A stretch of 64,000 nt of DNA from Clavelina lepadiformis (taxonomy: Eukaryota; Chordata; Ascidiacea; Aplousobranchia; Clavelinidae): positions 8,868,501 through 8,932,500 of the forward strand of contig NC_135243.1 of assembly GCF_947623445.1 (NCBI RefSeq), read 5' to 3'. Positions 1-14,940 of this stretch are shown piece after piece. The notes under the pieces are model-generated. The model saw nothing but the letters and a program-made list of their open reading frames with translations, was not told the origin of the DNA and did not search any database. The position numbers and the translations under genes were made by a program. Position 1 is the stretch's first letter, and every line of letters starts with the position of its first letter.

Positions 1-3000
1 TGCTTATACTTCATACAGCGTTAAAAAGTTCAAGATGTCGCACAACGTTGAGTTTTTGTCTTTGAATGAAATTCTTTCTGCAAAAATAGCATTTGATGTT
101 GTTTTTACACAGTTCCGGCGTTTGTTTTAGCATTTACGTTTTAGTTGCACTTTTTTGCACTTGGTGTAAACTTATAAAAGTACTTTTAGTATTTGTATAG
201 TGATGACATGCACGAAAGCCGCCGTGCTTGATGCTGTCATAGTCATAAAGCGCTGTGGTTCATATATACATATACATACTTGTATTTTTTGCAAAAATCG
301 TTTGCTATTTACACATACAAAAATCTGAAAAAAATATCAGCAATGACTTTGAAGCTTAACAATGACATCACCGCTTTAACTTTGTTTTTTGTTTTACATT
401 TTTCGTTTTTTTTTCATGTTTGTTTTATCTTTTGTTATAACATTTAATGGTGTTGCGTAACGTTGTAAATTGTGCAATGGTCGGCACAATAAAAATTTAT
501 GAAACATGTTGTTTTTCACTATTTAGAGACAATTGAAAGTATTGTTGTCCACAACAAAATAACTTTTAGAAATCCATTTACAAGGTTTTAATTTACACAA
601 GTAAGAATATAAAATTTTTGCCTTTTTAGAAAAGTATTCATTCCACTTCTTCATTCATACATTAAAGTATATAAAAGGCATTAAAGTATATAAAAGTATA
701 TAAAGGCAGACCGATTCTGCCGACGTCATTAAAACAAGAATGGAAAAGTTATTAAAAGAACTTATTTTCATAAAAATTTAAAAACTAAACACATCAAAAA
801 AACGTTAACTACAGTTCACTCTTACGATTGAATAATGTGCATTTATGGTGCTTTGTGCTGTGAATGTGCAGTACAGTAAATACTTCTTTATTTTTTATAT
901 TTATTTTATAACAGTGCGTATATCGAAGGTATGAATCATTTCAGTTAGTTTTGCATTATTTTTTAAATATTTATGTTGCAAAGCACTACAAAATTTGCAG
1001 CAATTTAATTGCTTTATTTGAAACACGCTTTTATGGAGTTGAAATTAATTTAATCTGTCAAAGTAGCAACAAAACTAAGTGACTTAAAACAGGATAACAG
1101 CGGAACAAACTTTTCCTTCGTCGTCAATAAGCATTCAAAACGAATAAGTAATTGGTGTTGTTGGCACAGCATTTATCTGGGAATTATACAATCTAAGTTC
1201 AAAATTTTGTGGCCCGGAGTTTTTTCAGCATTTTTTTAACTGTCCCCTTGTGTGTAATGCAGCGTAATTGCAAAAGCGTTCATATAAGCTTAAACGCGCT
1301 TTATCATATATTGCGCATATATCGAAAAGCGTAAAGTTGTAACAAGAAGTAATAGGTTAAAATTTGGTTTTTTGAGAAACTATTTCCCTCAAAAGTATCG
1401 TTTGTCATATCATTTGCTAAATGTTTATCTTGACCTACGATACTTTTGAAGATGTCGCGGGCGTTAAAATCTTACAATGATAACGAGAACAAAAAACTAA
1501 AAAATGATCATACTTTCATTGCAAAAACAAAGGAATATTTTCTAATACACTTAGAAATAGTCTGTGAAACTTATTATGGCAAAGTAAAAATAACCATTGA
1601 CATGTTTGGACTGGCCTAAATCCCATCATTTAAAGCTAATAAACGCTTTTCAAAAGTTTTATTGATTCAAGCACGAATGACAGGTTGTTTTTAAGGCACT
1701 TTAACTTCCTTTATTTCTTTGTTTGTTTCTGAGAATTTCATCAGACAAAAAGCACCATAAAAATAATATCAAACCCAGAAATCTTGAAGAAAATCCATAC
1801 ATCAGTTTTCAATATGAACCTCGTCTTAGCCAAAGCTAGAAAAAACATTATATATGCGTCAAATCATGAATATTGCTTTTTACCTTAAATACCTAAGTGG
1901 AATGCAAATACGATATAAATGAATGAGATATATGGACATTCCACATGACAATGCAACATAAGGCTTTAGATGCGTGCAATGGTAAATTTTTTTAAGCCCC
2001 ATATGATTTATTCTGTGCTGCTTGTGTATTGACAAAGTGAATCATCTTTACTATTTTTAGCTTGTTTTTTTGCAGCAAAAGTTACGCAGCTCCGCAAAAA
2101 ATAAGCTCAAAAGTATTTTTTGCGTTGCTGGTTTGTTCAATGCTTGACCCAAGATATCCAATATGTATAAAACTATACATGTATCTATATAAAAATAGCT
2201 GAGGAAAATAGGTATATTTTTATAGACGCATATATCTCGTGAAGCGTCGGCTGAGTGCATAAACATTTTGAAAAGTTTCTGTAAATTTCCATTGTGGCCT
2301 AACGCGGATTGCTTCCATGATGTCGAGTAAACTTAAAGACGCAGCTGAAAAGGAACTGAAGTTAAGGACATAAATCAGTATCAAAACAAACTCAGTGATG
2401 TAAAAAACGTTTAATCAACTACAACCGTTGCCCTTCCTCCATTAATAGGGCTGAACAGTTTAAACAAAGCAGTTTAAAGACTACTACTTTTGTTATCCGC
2501 TTCATGAAAAGGCGATAAAATTTATTGGACATTTTGTTGTTCCAGGTATTCTATTCATTCTATGGCTGATTTCAAATATATCAACGTAAGTTAGCGTTGA
2601 GTACCTTTCACATAGTTATCTGGCAACATTTTTCTTTTTTAAAGTCGTCAAACGATAAAATTTTTATTATTCTCATGCATGAGGTACATTTGTTTCTGTT
2701 TATTCGGCTTTAAGTAAGATTAAAGATAAACGAAAACTTTGACTTACAATTAAAAAATTATTGCATAATAAACTTTCAGTACTGTCGAATATGCTCAAAA
2801 ACGTATTGCACCAAATATTTGTCGACAGTTATAAAGACCCTTTGCTGTAGAAAGTGAAGGCATATTGACAATATAAAACAATATACAATGGTTAAAGAGA
2901 AATCCGAGTAGATAGAGCCATTGATGCAACCTACAGGCGGATAAACAGATAAGTCAAAAAGCGCATATTCGTATTATAGGCAATTATGTTACTTTTAACC

Positions 3001-5365
3001 AGGCCTATATATTTTCCTGAGACTATAATTTGTTGTTACATTTAACCGCAGTGTCTCGGTACATTCAAAGTTATTTATAGCTCATCATGGTCGCGTGATG
3101 CGTGGAGTTTCGGTCATGACGATTAACTCTCGAATTCAAGTTTCTGTTTCCACTTGTATACCACAACCGTTTTAGCAACTCGTGATTTTTAGCGCCGCGA
3201 TTTTTGTACTCGTGATTTTGCAGGAGTTAGAAAAAGCAATCAATCAAATTAACGACAATAACAGTTCAATTTTATACCCGACCAAACCCATATATGCTCA
3301 ACATACAAGTAAGAACGATCCTCAAGTCGGCAGCACAATGAGAAACGTCGAGCACTGATTGACAAATATCGGACTTGGTTGTCGGTGTTGGGTTGTTCAG
3401 TTGCTCTGGAAAGCTCTGTATCAAACTCGGTAAAAAAAAATATAAAATGCCTCCAAAGTAAAGTTTTCCCCCTTTAAGCTCCGGTAACCAACAACCATGC
3501 AGGATCCGAAAAGTAAGAAATCATTGCCGAGTATATAAGTAGTACAAACACCATTAACTATTTTTCGAAATCACATGAAATAGGCTACCGTAATATACTT
3601 CGTGCTATAAACTAAAAATTGCCTTTGCAGTGTTTTATTGAATGCACATATTGTCATATGGTTGTGATGATGGAATTCAATTCAAACAATAACAGTAATG
3701 CGTTGGTATGACCGATTGTATAAATTGCAAATAGCCATTAATCACAAATAAAATCTTTGTCTTTTTCTCTTAAAATTCTCTTTGTTACAATTTTCCTAAC
3801 GGCAAGAGATACAGGTATATAAAAAAGGACTCGCCTTTCGGATGCGTTCATTGTAATGAGGTGATGAATGGTAAAGCCATAGCTTTAAAATTTTCATTAT
3901 ACATAGTTAAATATAGTTAAAATGAAATGAAAAACGTGTTTTCCTCTTATTCTACCTATTCTACGTAACTTTGATACATATACGCACAAAATCGAATGAC
4001 ATAGACTAGTATAATTCCCGCAAAAGTTTCAAACTTCAATAAATATTAACTTTTAGTTGTTTTGTATCAGGCGCAGGCGCATCATATCACAGGATTTAGG
4101 CAGATGACAATAATGTGGAAAACTGTAAAACCGTGAAAATATTTGTTGATCGCTTTGACCATACAAAAGTGTGAGCGTCTGCGAAAAAGTGATTGCAGCA
4201 TTAACGATCGCATTGAAGCTTCCGCAAAACATTGTTATTAAATGTGCACCTACGACTCTGGGTTATTATTAAAATACTGTATAGATGGTAACAGTTAGAG
4301 CAAGCAACAAAACATCAGTTCACAAGACAATAAAAAGCAACTTGTTGACAATATGTTTGCACCTGTTTATGACCATAATAAGCCATTTATACCACTTGTA
4401 CTTCTTCAAGTGATACCTGAAGTTTCAGTGATGACAATTGCAGTATAGGTGTTTCGGTTTGCTTTATTCACTTGATGCAAAAGTTGTAAAAGAAAACTTA
4501 GATGCAATTAACACTGAGTAGGTAGATTGTCGCTGTTAATGACGCACATAACAGTCAATTATGACTCACCCAAAAAAGATAATTCTGGTACATTCCCTGG
4601 TTATAGATTTTTTTTCCTTTCAGTCAAACCCTTTCTTCAAAGTCAGGCATTTAATGGTTGCGTAAGCAGCTGCTGGGTAACGATTATGACGTATGGACAT
4701 GAAGAAGATAAAACGCTTAGATGGCGATGACGAACACGCCCACACTAGACATACTCGAATACAAACGTCAGTATTCGCAAGTATTCATCTTTACGTATTT
4801 TTGCGACAATTTATCGCGACAATCTCCTGCGTACTAAGTAGTGACATGACCCATTACTATAATTATACGCTTTTTCCGAAAATGTATCTCACAATACCAG
4901 TTGGGCTTGATTTTCTACTGCTAGCGTAACTTCATAAGAATCACTGTATAATATTTCGTTTGTATTAATTATAACAAGGTTTGTTTTTTTAAACCATTTT
5001 ATTGACGGCGTCTGTTTGCATCAATTATCATCATATAAATAAGAACGCAATTAACCGCTCGAAGTTAAAACAAACGTTTGACGCTACCTTAGTCCTTAGT
5101 ATTTGGGCCCGTAACTGTCGAAGACTACAAGCTTAACCTATAACCTAAAAAACATCTTTTTGTTTTCTGAACTTAACTTGGGCAGGAAAATGAGATTTTA
5201 CCCATGATGTCATTTGCATCAAAAAGATAAATTATCGTGTGCGGTTAAATTTAAAAGTTGTTATAAAGGTAACATGAAATCAATGTATTATAAGGTTAGG
5301 TGTAGTTCACCAATGCACACCAACTAGACGAGCTGAGTAGGAAAAAATTATGACGTAATAATCTC
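1..5365. other. AT-rich gene-free stretch
   Basis: No exon chain or recognisable protein could be built on either strand. The sequence is AT-rich with poly-T runs (for example near 400-415). A small tandem of the motif attaaagtatataaaag lies near 661-706. The open frames present are short and show no family resemblance or consistent splice sites. One strong hairpin (1389-1449) is listed separately. Confidence 0.5.
1389..1449. repeat. Hairpin: 13-bp perfect stem, about 35-nt loop
   Basis: The arm tcaaaagtatcgt (1389-1401) is perfectly complementary to acgatacttttga (1437-1449). The loop is AT-rich. No flanking duplication was seen. It could be a chance palindrome, a small-element remnant or a structured RNA; nothing chooses between these. 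Confidence 0.5.
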
Positions 5366-5605
5366 TCAATTCTTGATCCCGATCTTGGCGAGTTCACTTG
5401 AGCTTTCAGAAAAATGATCACAGCGAACACTACCGCAAAGGTTCCTAAACCGTGCGTCGTTTAATGTTCTCAGCAAGGCTTCCAACATATTATCGTTACA
5501 TGAGTTCAAAATGGCCTTAACAATTGCATCATAGTAATAAGTCCTCGTTTCTTTTAGATGTTCGACTACAGTAAATACTGTCTTGGTCACATCTATTAAA
5601 GACAT
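5366..5605 (-). other. Unassigned 79-codon open frame
   Basis: The frame reads like a helical soluble peptide, with heptad-like Leu/Ile and a C-terminal stretch containing CGSVRCDHFSESSS. A stop lies just upstream of the ATG, so it does not extend upstream in frame. No family was recognised. It sits about 140 bp from a hAT-like short element and could be an element remnant or a chance frame. Confidence 0.15.
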
Positions 5606-5740
5606 GTAACGGGTTTATCGCGTCCTTTTCTACCAGGCCCATACTTCTTTATAGGTGAACCGCGTCACCGAACAAAACCGATACAGAGAAGATTTTTGGA
5701 TAAAACCTTTTATCTGGAACTGAAAACGAACACCCCTTCT

Positions 5741-6171
5741 TTTTTAGTGGGGATGTGCCGCGAGGAAGATTATTCGGGTTCGTGCGAACCCGAATATCAT
5801 GAAGGTCGACACGAACGAATCCCGAATCTATTCGTATTAGAACCAAACAATAAAATTTCCTCCTAAAGTTTTCAAGTCTTGCTTCTAAAATGACGTAATC
5901 GATAAACAAATCGGTTTCTTTCGAAAAATAGTGTTTAAAAAACGATTGATAAAGCAAAATCGTAAGGAAAACGACCTTCATCGTAAGTACTGCTGACTCT
6001 AGTTTAGTATTTTCGGGAAACTAGATCATCATTTTTTACGAAAGTCAGTAAATTTATAAGTAATATTGTATTCGGGTTCGCCATTGTTGGTATTCGTGTT
6101 CGCCCGAATTTTCCATAAAAGCGATATTCGGCGAATCTATTCGGGTTTGGGTTTGTATCGGCCCATCCCTA
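5741..6171. mobile_element. hAT-like short non-autonomous element (probable)
   Basis: The left end reads tggggatgtgccg and the right end, reverse-complemented, reads tagggatgggccg, which resembles hAT terminal inverted repeats. The interior repeats the motif attcgggttcg in both orientations, including a near-perfect palindrome at 5772-5795. The 8-bp flanks (ttttttag and ctttttcg) agree only partly, as expected for an old insertion. No transposase coding was seen. Confidence 0.5.
5772..5795. repeat. 24-bp palindrome (11-bp stem, 2-nt loop)
   Basis: The arm attcgggttcg is followed by tg and then its exact reverse complement cgaacccgaat. It lies inside the hAT-like short element, and the same attcgggttcg motif recurs near 6069 and 6138. 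Confidence 0.7.
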
Positions 6172-9100
6172 CTTTTTCGACCATCACGGACAATGTTTAT
6201 ATTGGCTACCGGGTTATAGCTTAGGCGTAAGGATGATTGATAAGATAAAAAAAACATGCCAAGTGATAAAGCTACAACACATGCACAAATCAGACAAAGA
6301 CAATTGAAATGTGTTAAGATGAGCTACCCAGTAAAACCTGAATAAAACGTAAGTGTTAGGTCATTGATATAATTTTGTTAGAGGCACAAAAAGTGTATTT
6401 CTGATTATATATTTGTTTTTCGCGAATTTCGCCAACAGTTTGAGGAAATATGCGACATTGTTTAAATATTTCGAAACACTATTATTTCATATATCCTGGT
6501 AAAATGAGTAATGAAACAATTTTGCACCGCGTTAGTTCCAAAAATAAAAAACTGGATAATGAATTGTAGATTGCTTATGAAATCATTAGCTTAATAACGG
6601 TAAGGGACACCACCCACCAACTTTATGTCCTTCGCTATAACGACTGTCTGGCTGAACCGCAGTAATTTTCCGCAGTGTACCAAGTATATGTGGTTTCTTT
6701 CAGCAGTTATACCGCAAAACGTGCAAAACTTACAAGTATTTATCACAGACATGGTGTAATGACCAAATACTCGCGTGTTATTTGAAGAATTTTCGTTCTC
6801 ATGAATAGTTTCAATGTACGCAAAAAGTTTACTATATACTGTAACAGATCGAAAGTCGAAGAATATTGCCAATACATTTAATACGGTGGGTATATCAACA
6901 TTTTTAAACAATTCTTTTAAGTTTTATCATTATTCTATAAATTGTATGTATATTCCGAGACTGACAGCTATCTATTGCATGTTGGTGTTGTCATAAAAGA
7001 CAAGAAAGGTTTTTGAAAGTTATCTATCAAGCTGACATGCTAAATATTAGGTAAGGTTATCTCAAAACGCAAAGTTTTCATAAAGTTTTTAACTGAAATT
7101 GTTGTCGTTTACCAGTAGACAAACCAGCACTAAACAAATAAGAGAAAAAATATATTCAAGTAACGCTTTTCACAGACAGAAGCTTTGTGTTTGGGCGCGT
7201 TGTGTTTACTATGGCGCATGATGAACTATTTCTGAGTGCGTCTTTCTGCAATCTCCCTTTATTTTGAATAGAAAAGCTTCGGGACGTTTGCCAAACATTG
7301 TTGTCACGTGGCTTGGATATCACCAACACAACGTTTGCAGTGTCGTTCATATGTTTGCAACGTGAGTGAGTAGTTTGTTTGGGGACATTGGCGATGCAGT
7401 TTAAACAATTACCAATGCGTGTCGATATCACATATAAATGCAGCTGTATACCATGTATGGGGTAAAGTCAATTTTGTGAAGTACACGTCTGTGCCAGTAA
7501 ACACTTAAAACTCAGCGGAAAATTCATCTCTTACCAGCAATAAAATGAAGGCTGTCATGTGAGGATATTGGACTAAGCAAATTTTCCCAGTTGTTGTTTG
7601 AATGCAGGAATCAAGGTGGCGACCATTTCTAATGTACATCCCTATGCAAAGTCATAGCAACGTTGCTATAAACAATACCAATAGGTTACAATGATAACAC
7701 GCCGTCTAAAAACTTAAATGAATGTTGCATTGCAATGTAAAGTTAAGTTTATTTTCGTTTAACAAATACTGAATTACTAAACGGTTCGGGAGAACACAAA
7801 AACACGGAGTGTTTTAGGTGATTTCTTGCCTGCTTGGTTGTGTGCATGTTATTTCGTACCACGATCTGGTTAGCTTCAGTTTCGTACTTTGATGCAAAAA
7901 TGATTTTAAGCCCGCAGCACATTCTGGTCGTGTTTCTATTGCTGCACAGCGACAATATCCTGTTTACCACAAGCCAATATTTCTTCGGCGTGCTCACATG
8001 TTATTCAATTTTCTATGGCAAAAAGTAAGTCGAGAAAACAGTTTCGCCATCGGTGCTGCACTCTCTCCCAGGGGTTTCCCCACGAGACTTTTTCCTCAGC
8101 TGTTTCTGAGCAGACGTGTTTGCGGGAGTTGTCGCAAAATAACTTAAAATTTCTGAAAATATTAAGCCTCGCCCATAAATGTTTCAAAATTATATTTAGA
8201 TTTAAAATTTCCCAATTCTTACCACCACTTATAAAAACCCGAGAAAAATTTCAGTTGCAAGTTTAGATTTTGACACATTGCGATAATTGTCGAGCGAACA
8301 TACACGTTTACCACGAATACTTTCAACGTTTACAATTTGTTTACATGTTTGCAACCAACGATTGCAACAACAAATAATGATAGCATTCGTTTGCAACGAT
8401 TCCCAATTGTAGCGGAGATATCCCTAAATTTTAACAAGATTTATCAGGTTATCAACCACGTCAGCATATTTGTGTTTCAGCAGCAAAAACGTGAGTTTGG
8501 AAATCGCGTCATCGAGATACAAGTCATATAAATCTAAAGTAAACCCAAAATGCAGAACTGAAAATTAATAACATCGCGCAACGAAACTCGTTAAACTTTT
8601 AATTCGAAATTTAATACTTGAATGAGGAACCAAATGAATTTTGAGTATATATTTGACTTGTTTGGGGAGTAAACAACTACACTGTAAACCTTATCCTGGT
8701 ATGATTCCACAGGTTTCGGTAATTGCTGTTGTTAATGTGATGTAAAACTCAGATGTTTAAGCCAGGTCTCAGCTTCTCTTACGGCGAACCGCAACACTAA
8801 AGTCACTATGCGAGTGCTGGTATGTTTGAAAAGATAAGAACACCCAAATTAGATTCTTGTTTAAATAAAAACCCAAATCCTTAGCTGAGAAAAACCAGAT
8901 GCGAAACTGTTAAATTACTGTGACATCTCATACTTAATGCTCATCTAGAAGAAGAAAAATAGAAGGGAGAAGCTGGCATCATAATTGGAAGGCGCGAGGA
9001 ACAAAATGCGGCCAAAACAAAAACAATGCAATACTATTTATTAGAAACGCAACAAACCATAAAAAAGGGTTAAGAGTGACTTCGCTGCAAAGGAAGCTGA

Positions 9101-12100
9101 TACCTAGCTTAAGAATCTGTGTTTTACCTGACATTATTTTGTAAAAATAAAACAACAAGGTTTTGATATGTTTGTTTTGTTGTGAAAATCTCTAATTTTG
9201 TTATTTTCAAGTTTTTGTGAAATGTTTTCACGCAGTATTTTTAAGATGAAATAAGTTTCTTGTCATTTTTTGAGAATAAATAACCCATATATTAGGTTTA
9301 TATTTTCAAAAAAACGGCCCAATAAATGCACACAATAACGCAACAGCGCCACCATCCGTTCTGCACAATAATTTTATTATGTTATCTATTAATCGTGTGT
9401 TAATTGTTGCGTTTGTAATGTGTGTAATGGTTTCCGCATACATTCCAGCGTTTTCAATTTCATTGATATCATTCTCACAATTCTATAGCATAAAAAACCT
9501 TTAAATAGTTCATCGCAATCGCCAAGCGCCATGTTTATTCAAATATTGTTTCTTTGGAATCACCTGAATCAACAATTTGAATACTACATACTCGAAGTAT
9601 AATAAATCTGGAAATGTCGTTACAGAATTAAGTAATTTGCATATTAAACAGTATTTAAAATATAAAACTTACAAGTGTGTATAAATACAAAAGCCGACAA
9701 AACAACAAACATTTATCGGACAAATTTACCTCGGGTCAGGTACTTTCTTTTCTGATTCACAATAAAACTTCATATTCCGTTGTTTATCATAATCCAGGAA
9801 AAAATTTCTTGGTTTTCTGACAACCTTGCACAATTCTTTCATCGACAAAATACATTTGGAATCATTTTGGAGTCAAATATATAACCTGACTTTGCAGAAG
9901 TTTATTTTATAATTTTAATGTTTTGTTGGAGATAAGAAGCAAGTGGGCGTTGTGGTAAAATTTTAGGAACTTTCCCCTCTATGAAACGTAAATTAGTTGT
10001 GAAATGAAGAACGAAAAACACCTCGAGAGGTGTGACGTAATTTTTTTTATTAAAATATGGGCTTACATATATTCCTCGTATTGTATCTATAAGTAAACAA
10101 GGAAGTGAAGAGTGAAGCTACGCTATTTTACAGCACCAGGTAAAAGACCAGTGACCACAGGTTCGGCTTGAATCATGAAACAGATTTATATTTCGCAAAC
10201 AATTGGAGATCATCAGTCTGAGAAAAAAGTAAATACAAATTTTTCGAAATATCAAATTCAAAACACCAAAACGTTAACATTCTAAAACTAAAATATAATG
10301 CATTGTGCTTTGTTACTGAATAGGATTACAAAGTGGTACACTAATTAGGTTGTTTCCGATGTGACGCAAATGCAATGATATACAAGCACCGCCAGATAAA
10401 TCATGTCCAACCGTGGAAATCTATTTATTTTGTCATGCCAGCTGTCTATATACACTATATGGAATTTCTAACGTTTTACTTCTACAGTTTCAAAGCGTTG
10501 CTAAATTACATAAAGTTACGTCGAGTTGCTCCTTAGAATTTGAATAAGGAACAAACGTTGTGTGACAATTTAAGAAAAACTGTTAAATAAGAAACGACTG
10601 AAAATCTGGTTGCAATTCGATGTATGAATGTACTATTATATAGGTCTAAGAACTATATCACAGCACATACGAGGAATAATTGTGAAAATACAAAAGCGTG
10701 TAAAGTTTCAGCGATCACTTTTAATTTATAAGCAAATATTTGAAAAAAAAACAATACGTTTTCATTCTTTAGGTGAAAAAATCTTCTGCAAAATTACTGA
10801 CTGCACAGAACAAGAATATTTGCGCTAAAACTAACAAATTCCTCTGTTAGCGCACAGTTGCTTATTTGTTTGCTTGCTATGCTTGTTAATGTATTTGTTT
10901 GTCCATATGACATTAAACCTTCTGCCTGAATGAAAGGCTAAAATATTTGTTATGATTTAGTTAAAGATTTGTTGTAGTGGCCTATATGAACTATACTGTT
11001 TAACATATCTCTTCCCGACAAATTATAAATTAGTTTCTGAAATATCATACACTCAGTGTTAAAGCTTGTTTTAGAATTTTAGATGAACCGTGTCCTGAAA
11101 AATGTGGGAAACCATTGATGTGTGAAGCTAACGTTTCCGGAGGTTTGTGAACTGCGCATTAGCGTCGCCAAGCGGACGAAAAGGTAATAAGCAATTAAGA
11201 CTGAGTCGGGGCTATACAAAATGTATAGATATGTTAAAACATAAGATGCAGTCCTCGTGATGAATTTCATGTTAACAGTAGCATCCACTGCTGCTACTGG
11301 CTTAACATAAACACGCTTAATTGTTGAGTGTTTAACTTTTTCTTATTTCAAAGTTTCGTTTTGCGGCATTTCTTGTATCGAAAGTATTCAGCTTGAAAAA
11401 CTAGGATGAAAATCTGATTTGCAGTTTTTTATTTGCTTCATAACCCTAACAAACTTTGATGCTATATACTCTTGTTGATATTTTCTTTTATTTTCACATA
11501 ACTGCGAAAACACACGATAAAGACACAAAAGGCGAAAAGAATATTTACAAAAGGAAGGGTCGGAAAATCAATACAGATGAGTTATATTATAACAACATTT
11601 GAGTTATCGTCGTTGTTTCTTGATGTCGGTGCGGTGGTTTGGAGTGTCGCGGTTCGATTACTGTCTTTTCTTCGATGGTGCTGTCCAATGTTGCGGGAGA
11701 TGTCGGTAGTAATTGATTACATAGTGTAAAATTGAAACATTCGATAAGAAAATGGGCGCAAAAAAATAGGCAACAACATGCGGAGTAATGAATTAGTAGG
11801 GCAGGAAATAAAATAAGGAATAATAAGGCTCATGAACGTAAAAAGGTTTTAAGTGTCGGTTGAATCAGCATATACTCTTGTTCATAATCACCTTTTAATA
11901 AAGTTTACGGTTTACACAAACGTTTTCCAGTTCAAAAACTTTTATTGTTTTAAGTTTTATCGCTTTTTTCGCTTCATATTGACTGTTGGTCACCATTGGT
12001 CAATACGAAGGCTGTCTTCGTCTTTATTGGGGTCGCGGTTTGTATTTATTTCAATTTGCAAATACGTTTCTTTTCATCGAAGATTGTGAACTGTGGTGTG

Positions 12101-14940
12101 CCATATTACAGCAGAGCTCTAAAGTAACTCATAGCGTATATGCCAGTATTGTGTAATCATGGAATCGAATTTTCGCGCCATTGTTTCTTCACGAGGAGAT
12201 TGTAACTTGGGGAGGCGTTAACGGGCGTATCATCAAGTCAACTAATGAATGGCCATATTGTGCAATAGACTCATGATACTAGGACAGTTAAATGACTACT
12301 ATAAGAGAAAATTTATTCGGTAAACCTCTGGTGGATTTGTGCCAACAAAATGTTAAACATTAAACGTGTAAAACTTTGGCTTTTATTATGAACAACGAGG
12401 AATTTACGAGTTTCAAAGGTCGGTCACAGTGAACTCGCACTTTTTCTAATTTTTTTTAATTTACTCGCCATCCGTGCTGCATATAACGTATAGAACAACC
12501 GGCAACGTCTTTTCTTTACTATATGCCATACCATTGGTATAATTAACATGTACAGTATAAGCAATTGTTGCACCTCGCACACGTCAAATGCAAACGCAAT
12601 ATACACTATTTCTATAACATGTTTTGGTCTAATATTTGCAGGGAATTGTGCACTGACACTATCTAATTCTAAAGTGTGTTAGGTTCGGACCAAAATATCG
12701 ATTCAAAATAATGTGTTTTTGCTTGTAACACAAAATTTAGATCCAAAATAAACCAAAAAACTTAAGAAAAGCCTTATGCTGTCTTGCCTCGCTTACCGGG
12801 CGTTCAGAAAGTTTCCAAACTTTCGGTGTGCGTAAAAAGCTTTGCGCAACAGAAATTGGTCGATAAACAGTTTGTCTTACGTAATTTTGTCCAAACTATG
12901 CGTCAAACTTAAAAATAAATTTGAACAATTCCGTGTTTGGTTTTCGATTATGTCATAATAAAAAATAACGACGTCATACACTTATATTTCCGTACGTTAT
13001 TTAACCAAATAATCACAAAATAGTGTTAGCTTCTATTGCATGAATGAATGCTTTAAAGCAAAATTTAAAAAAAAGGCCAAACACATGAATGACGTATTTA
13101 CATTATACTTACCACGTGATAATGATTCTAAAGCAACTATAGTCGACTTTCTACGCAGACAACAGAAAGCGATGGTTGACGCTTTGCAAACAAGATCATA
13201 AAGAATCACAATCACAAAAAAGGTTGCACCATTCTCTGACACCACAAGGTACTATAATGCTATAAAAAGAAAATCCCTCTGTACAAACGTATGATTGTGG
13301 ACATATGGTCAGCTATGGACATTATGTACGTCTACTTTCAAAAGATGTTCGTGCTATTTTTACCTCTTTTACACAAAAGAAGCTGTAACAATACTTTATG
13401 TTTTAAAAACACTCTATCACGTGACAGCGAACAACGCCCACACTTTCAGCTAAGTATATATAAATAAAAGAACAAATTAAAACTCATATAGAAGCATTGA
13501 TTCCAGTCAAAACCACGTAAAGATTGACTCGTTTCCTTAGGAATTACCAGAAAAATTACACTTTTTTCAAAAGGTTAGTTCTGCAAGTTAGACTTTGTCA
13601 TGTTTTTCACAGGAACCCCAAAAATATTACAAACTGCTACAATTAAATTGTAAAAGTGACCTATTTGAACAATGCCCCAAAGGGTTTTCGGAAACTAAAT
13701 TAGGTTAGTATATGGGAGGTTTTGACCTTGTAGATGCGGTGATTTGCTGTTGCGAAGATGAATTTTCCTGAATGTATCTCAGATGCAAACAGTTAGCTGA
13801 ATACCAAGCAACATATAAATTAGATAGAACGCGTAACCAAAACAAATATGTTTGAAAACGTTTTTGAAACGTTCTTGTTTTTGAAGAAGGAATAACCTTG
13901 TATGTTTGATGCAAATGTGCTTAGCCGGGTAAATGCTAATCCCAATACACCTAGCATTGTGTATAGGACACTGCTAAAAAGTCTTAAAAAATACGTTATT
14001 ATATGTTAGCAAGTTCTAAGAAAGCATGATGCTTGGACATCGCGCAAGCAATGGACAAAAAGTTCAGACCCGAGTCTTTAGAAAGAAGTACTGTATACAA
14101 CTATACACGTGACACGAGTATTTGCGCACTGAGTGTTCTCCTTTATATGACAAGCATGTAGTCGAACAGCAAAAGTCGATAAGCAATTGTGCCAGAATTT
14201 ATTAGTACATAACTTGTCGATAAAGCTATGTTTACCTATACCATCGACTTAACAAACAATGGAAATTCCCCTTTATTCGGTTATACTCCATCTACGTCAC
14301 ACTTACCTCAATCATACAGTCACAACTGTGTCGAGAAACAATGTTCCTGTTTCGAACATAAAAAGTTTGCCATTTCTCGAATCATTTTCAACGATGTTTT
14401 ATCCGGTAGATTCCCTGGTATAACAACCATGACGTCATAATATTCCATTGTTGGACGATGCAACACCAAAGAAAACGCGCGTGTTGGAACAACGGGGCGG
14501 CATTTGGACCTTTCAGAAGTGCAGTAAACATTGTTTGTGCCAATTCAGAAAAATTTGTAGATTTTTGTCAGGCCTATAGTCATCCCGTAAACATAAATTT
14601 AAAACGACAATTTTCAAAATTTGCGTTACGGTTTGGCATAGACAAGACTTAAATATTATGCTAAAATGCACTGTGGTTCCGACACAGAATTTGACTTTGC
14701 CAACTAAACCATCTGCGCAGCGCAAAGCGATAGTTTATCTCATCGATCGTATAAGACAACACATAAGCAGAGATATACTAGACATGAGATGTGAAGCTGT
14801 AGTCGAGTAAATCAGAAAAAGGCTTCAAGTGACAAATTTTAATTTCAACTATAGCACTGTTTGTAATTTCAGTTTAGATAATTTTTAACCTTACACAGCT
14901 TTAGTCTATCGACAGAAATAATTTTTGTTTAAACGTGAGC
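6172..14940. other. Gene-free AT-rich stretch
   Basis: No coding exon was supported on either strand. Features noted by eye are a TATA-like tataaata near 9680, followed about 60 bp later by a possible donor (gggtcag then gtactt), and several poly-A/T runs. None of the open frames has a recognisable motif or a consistent splice partner. The last few hundred bases should hold the promoter of the SSUH2-like gene, but no specific element could be assigned. Confidence 0.45.

Noticed and set aside
10538-10548. atttgaataag, resembling the 3' part of the Ciona spliced leader
   Set aside because: It is not followed by a GT donor and the preceding bases do not match the leader, so it is not a spliced-leader RNA gene.
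11640-11665. ggttcgattac, resembling a tRNA T-loop
   Set aside because: No acceptor stem, anticodon arm or D arm could be folded around it; other ggttcga matches in the window failed in the same way.
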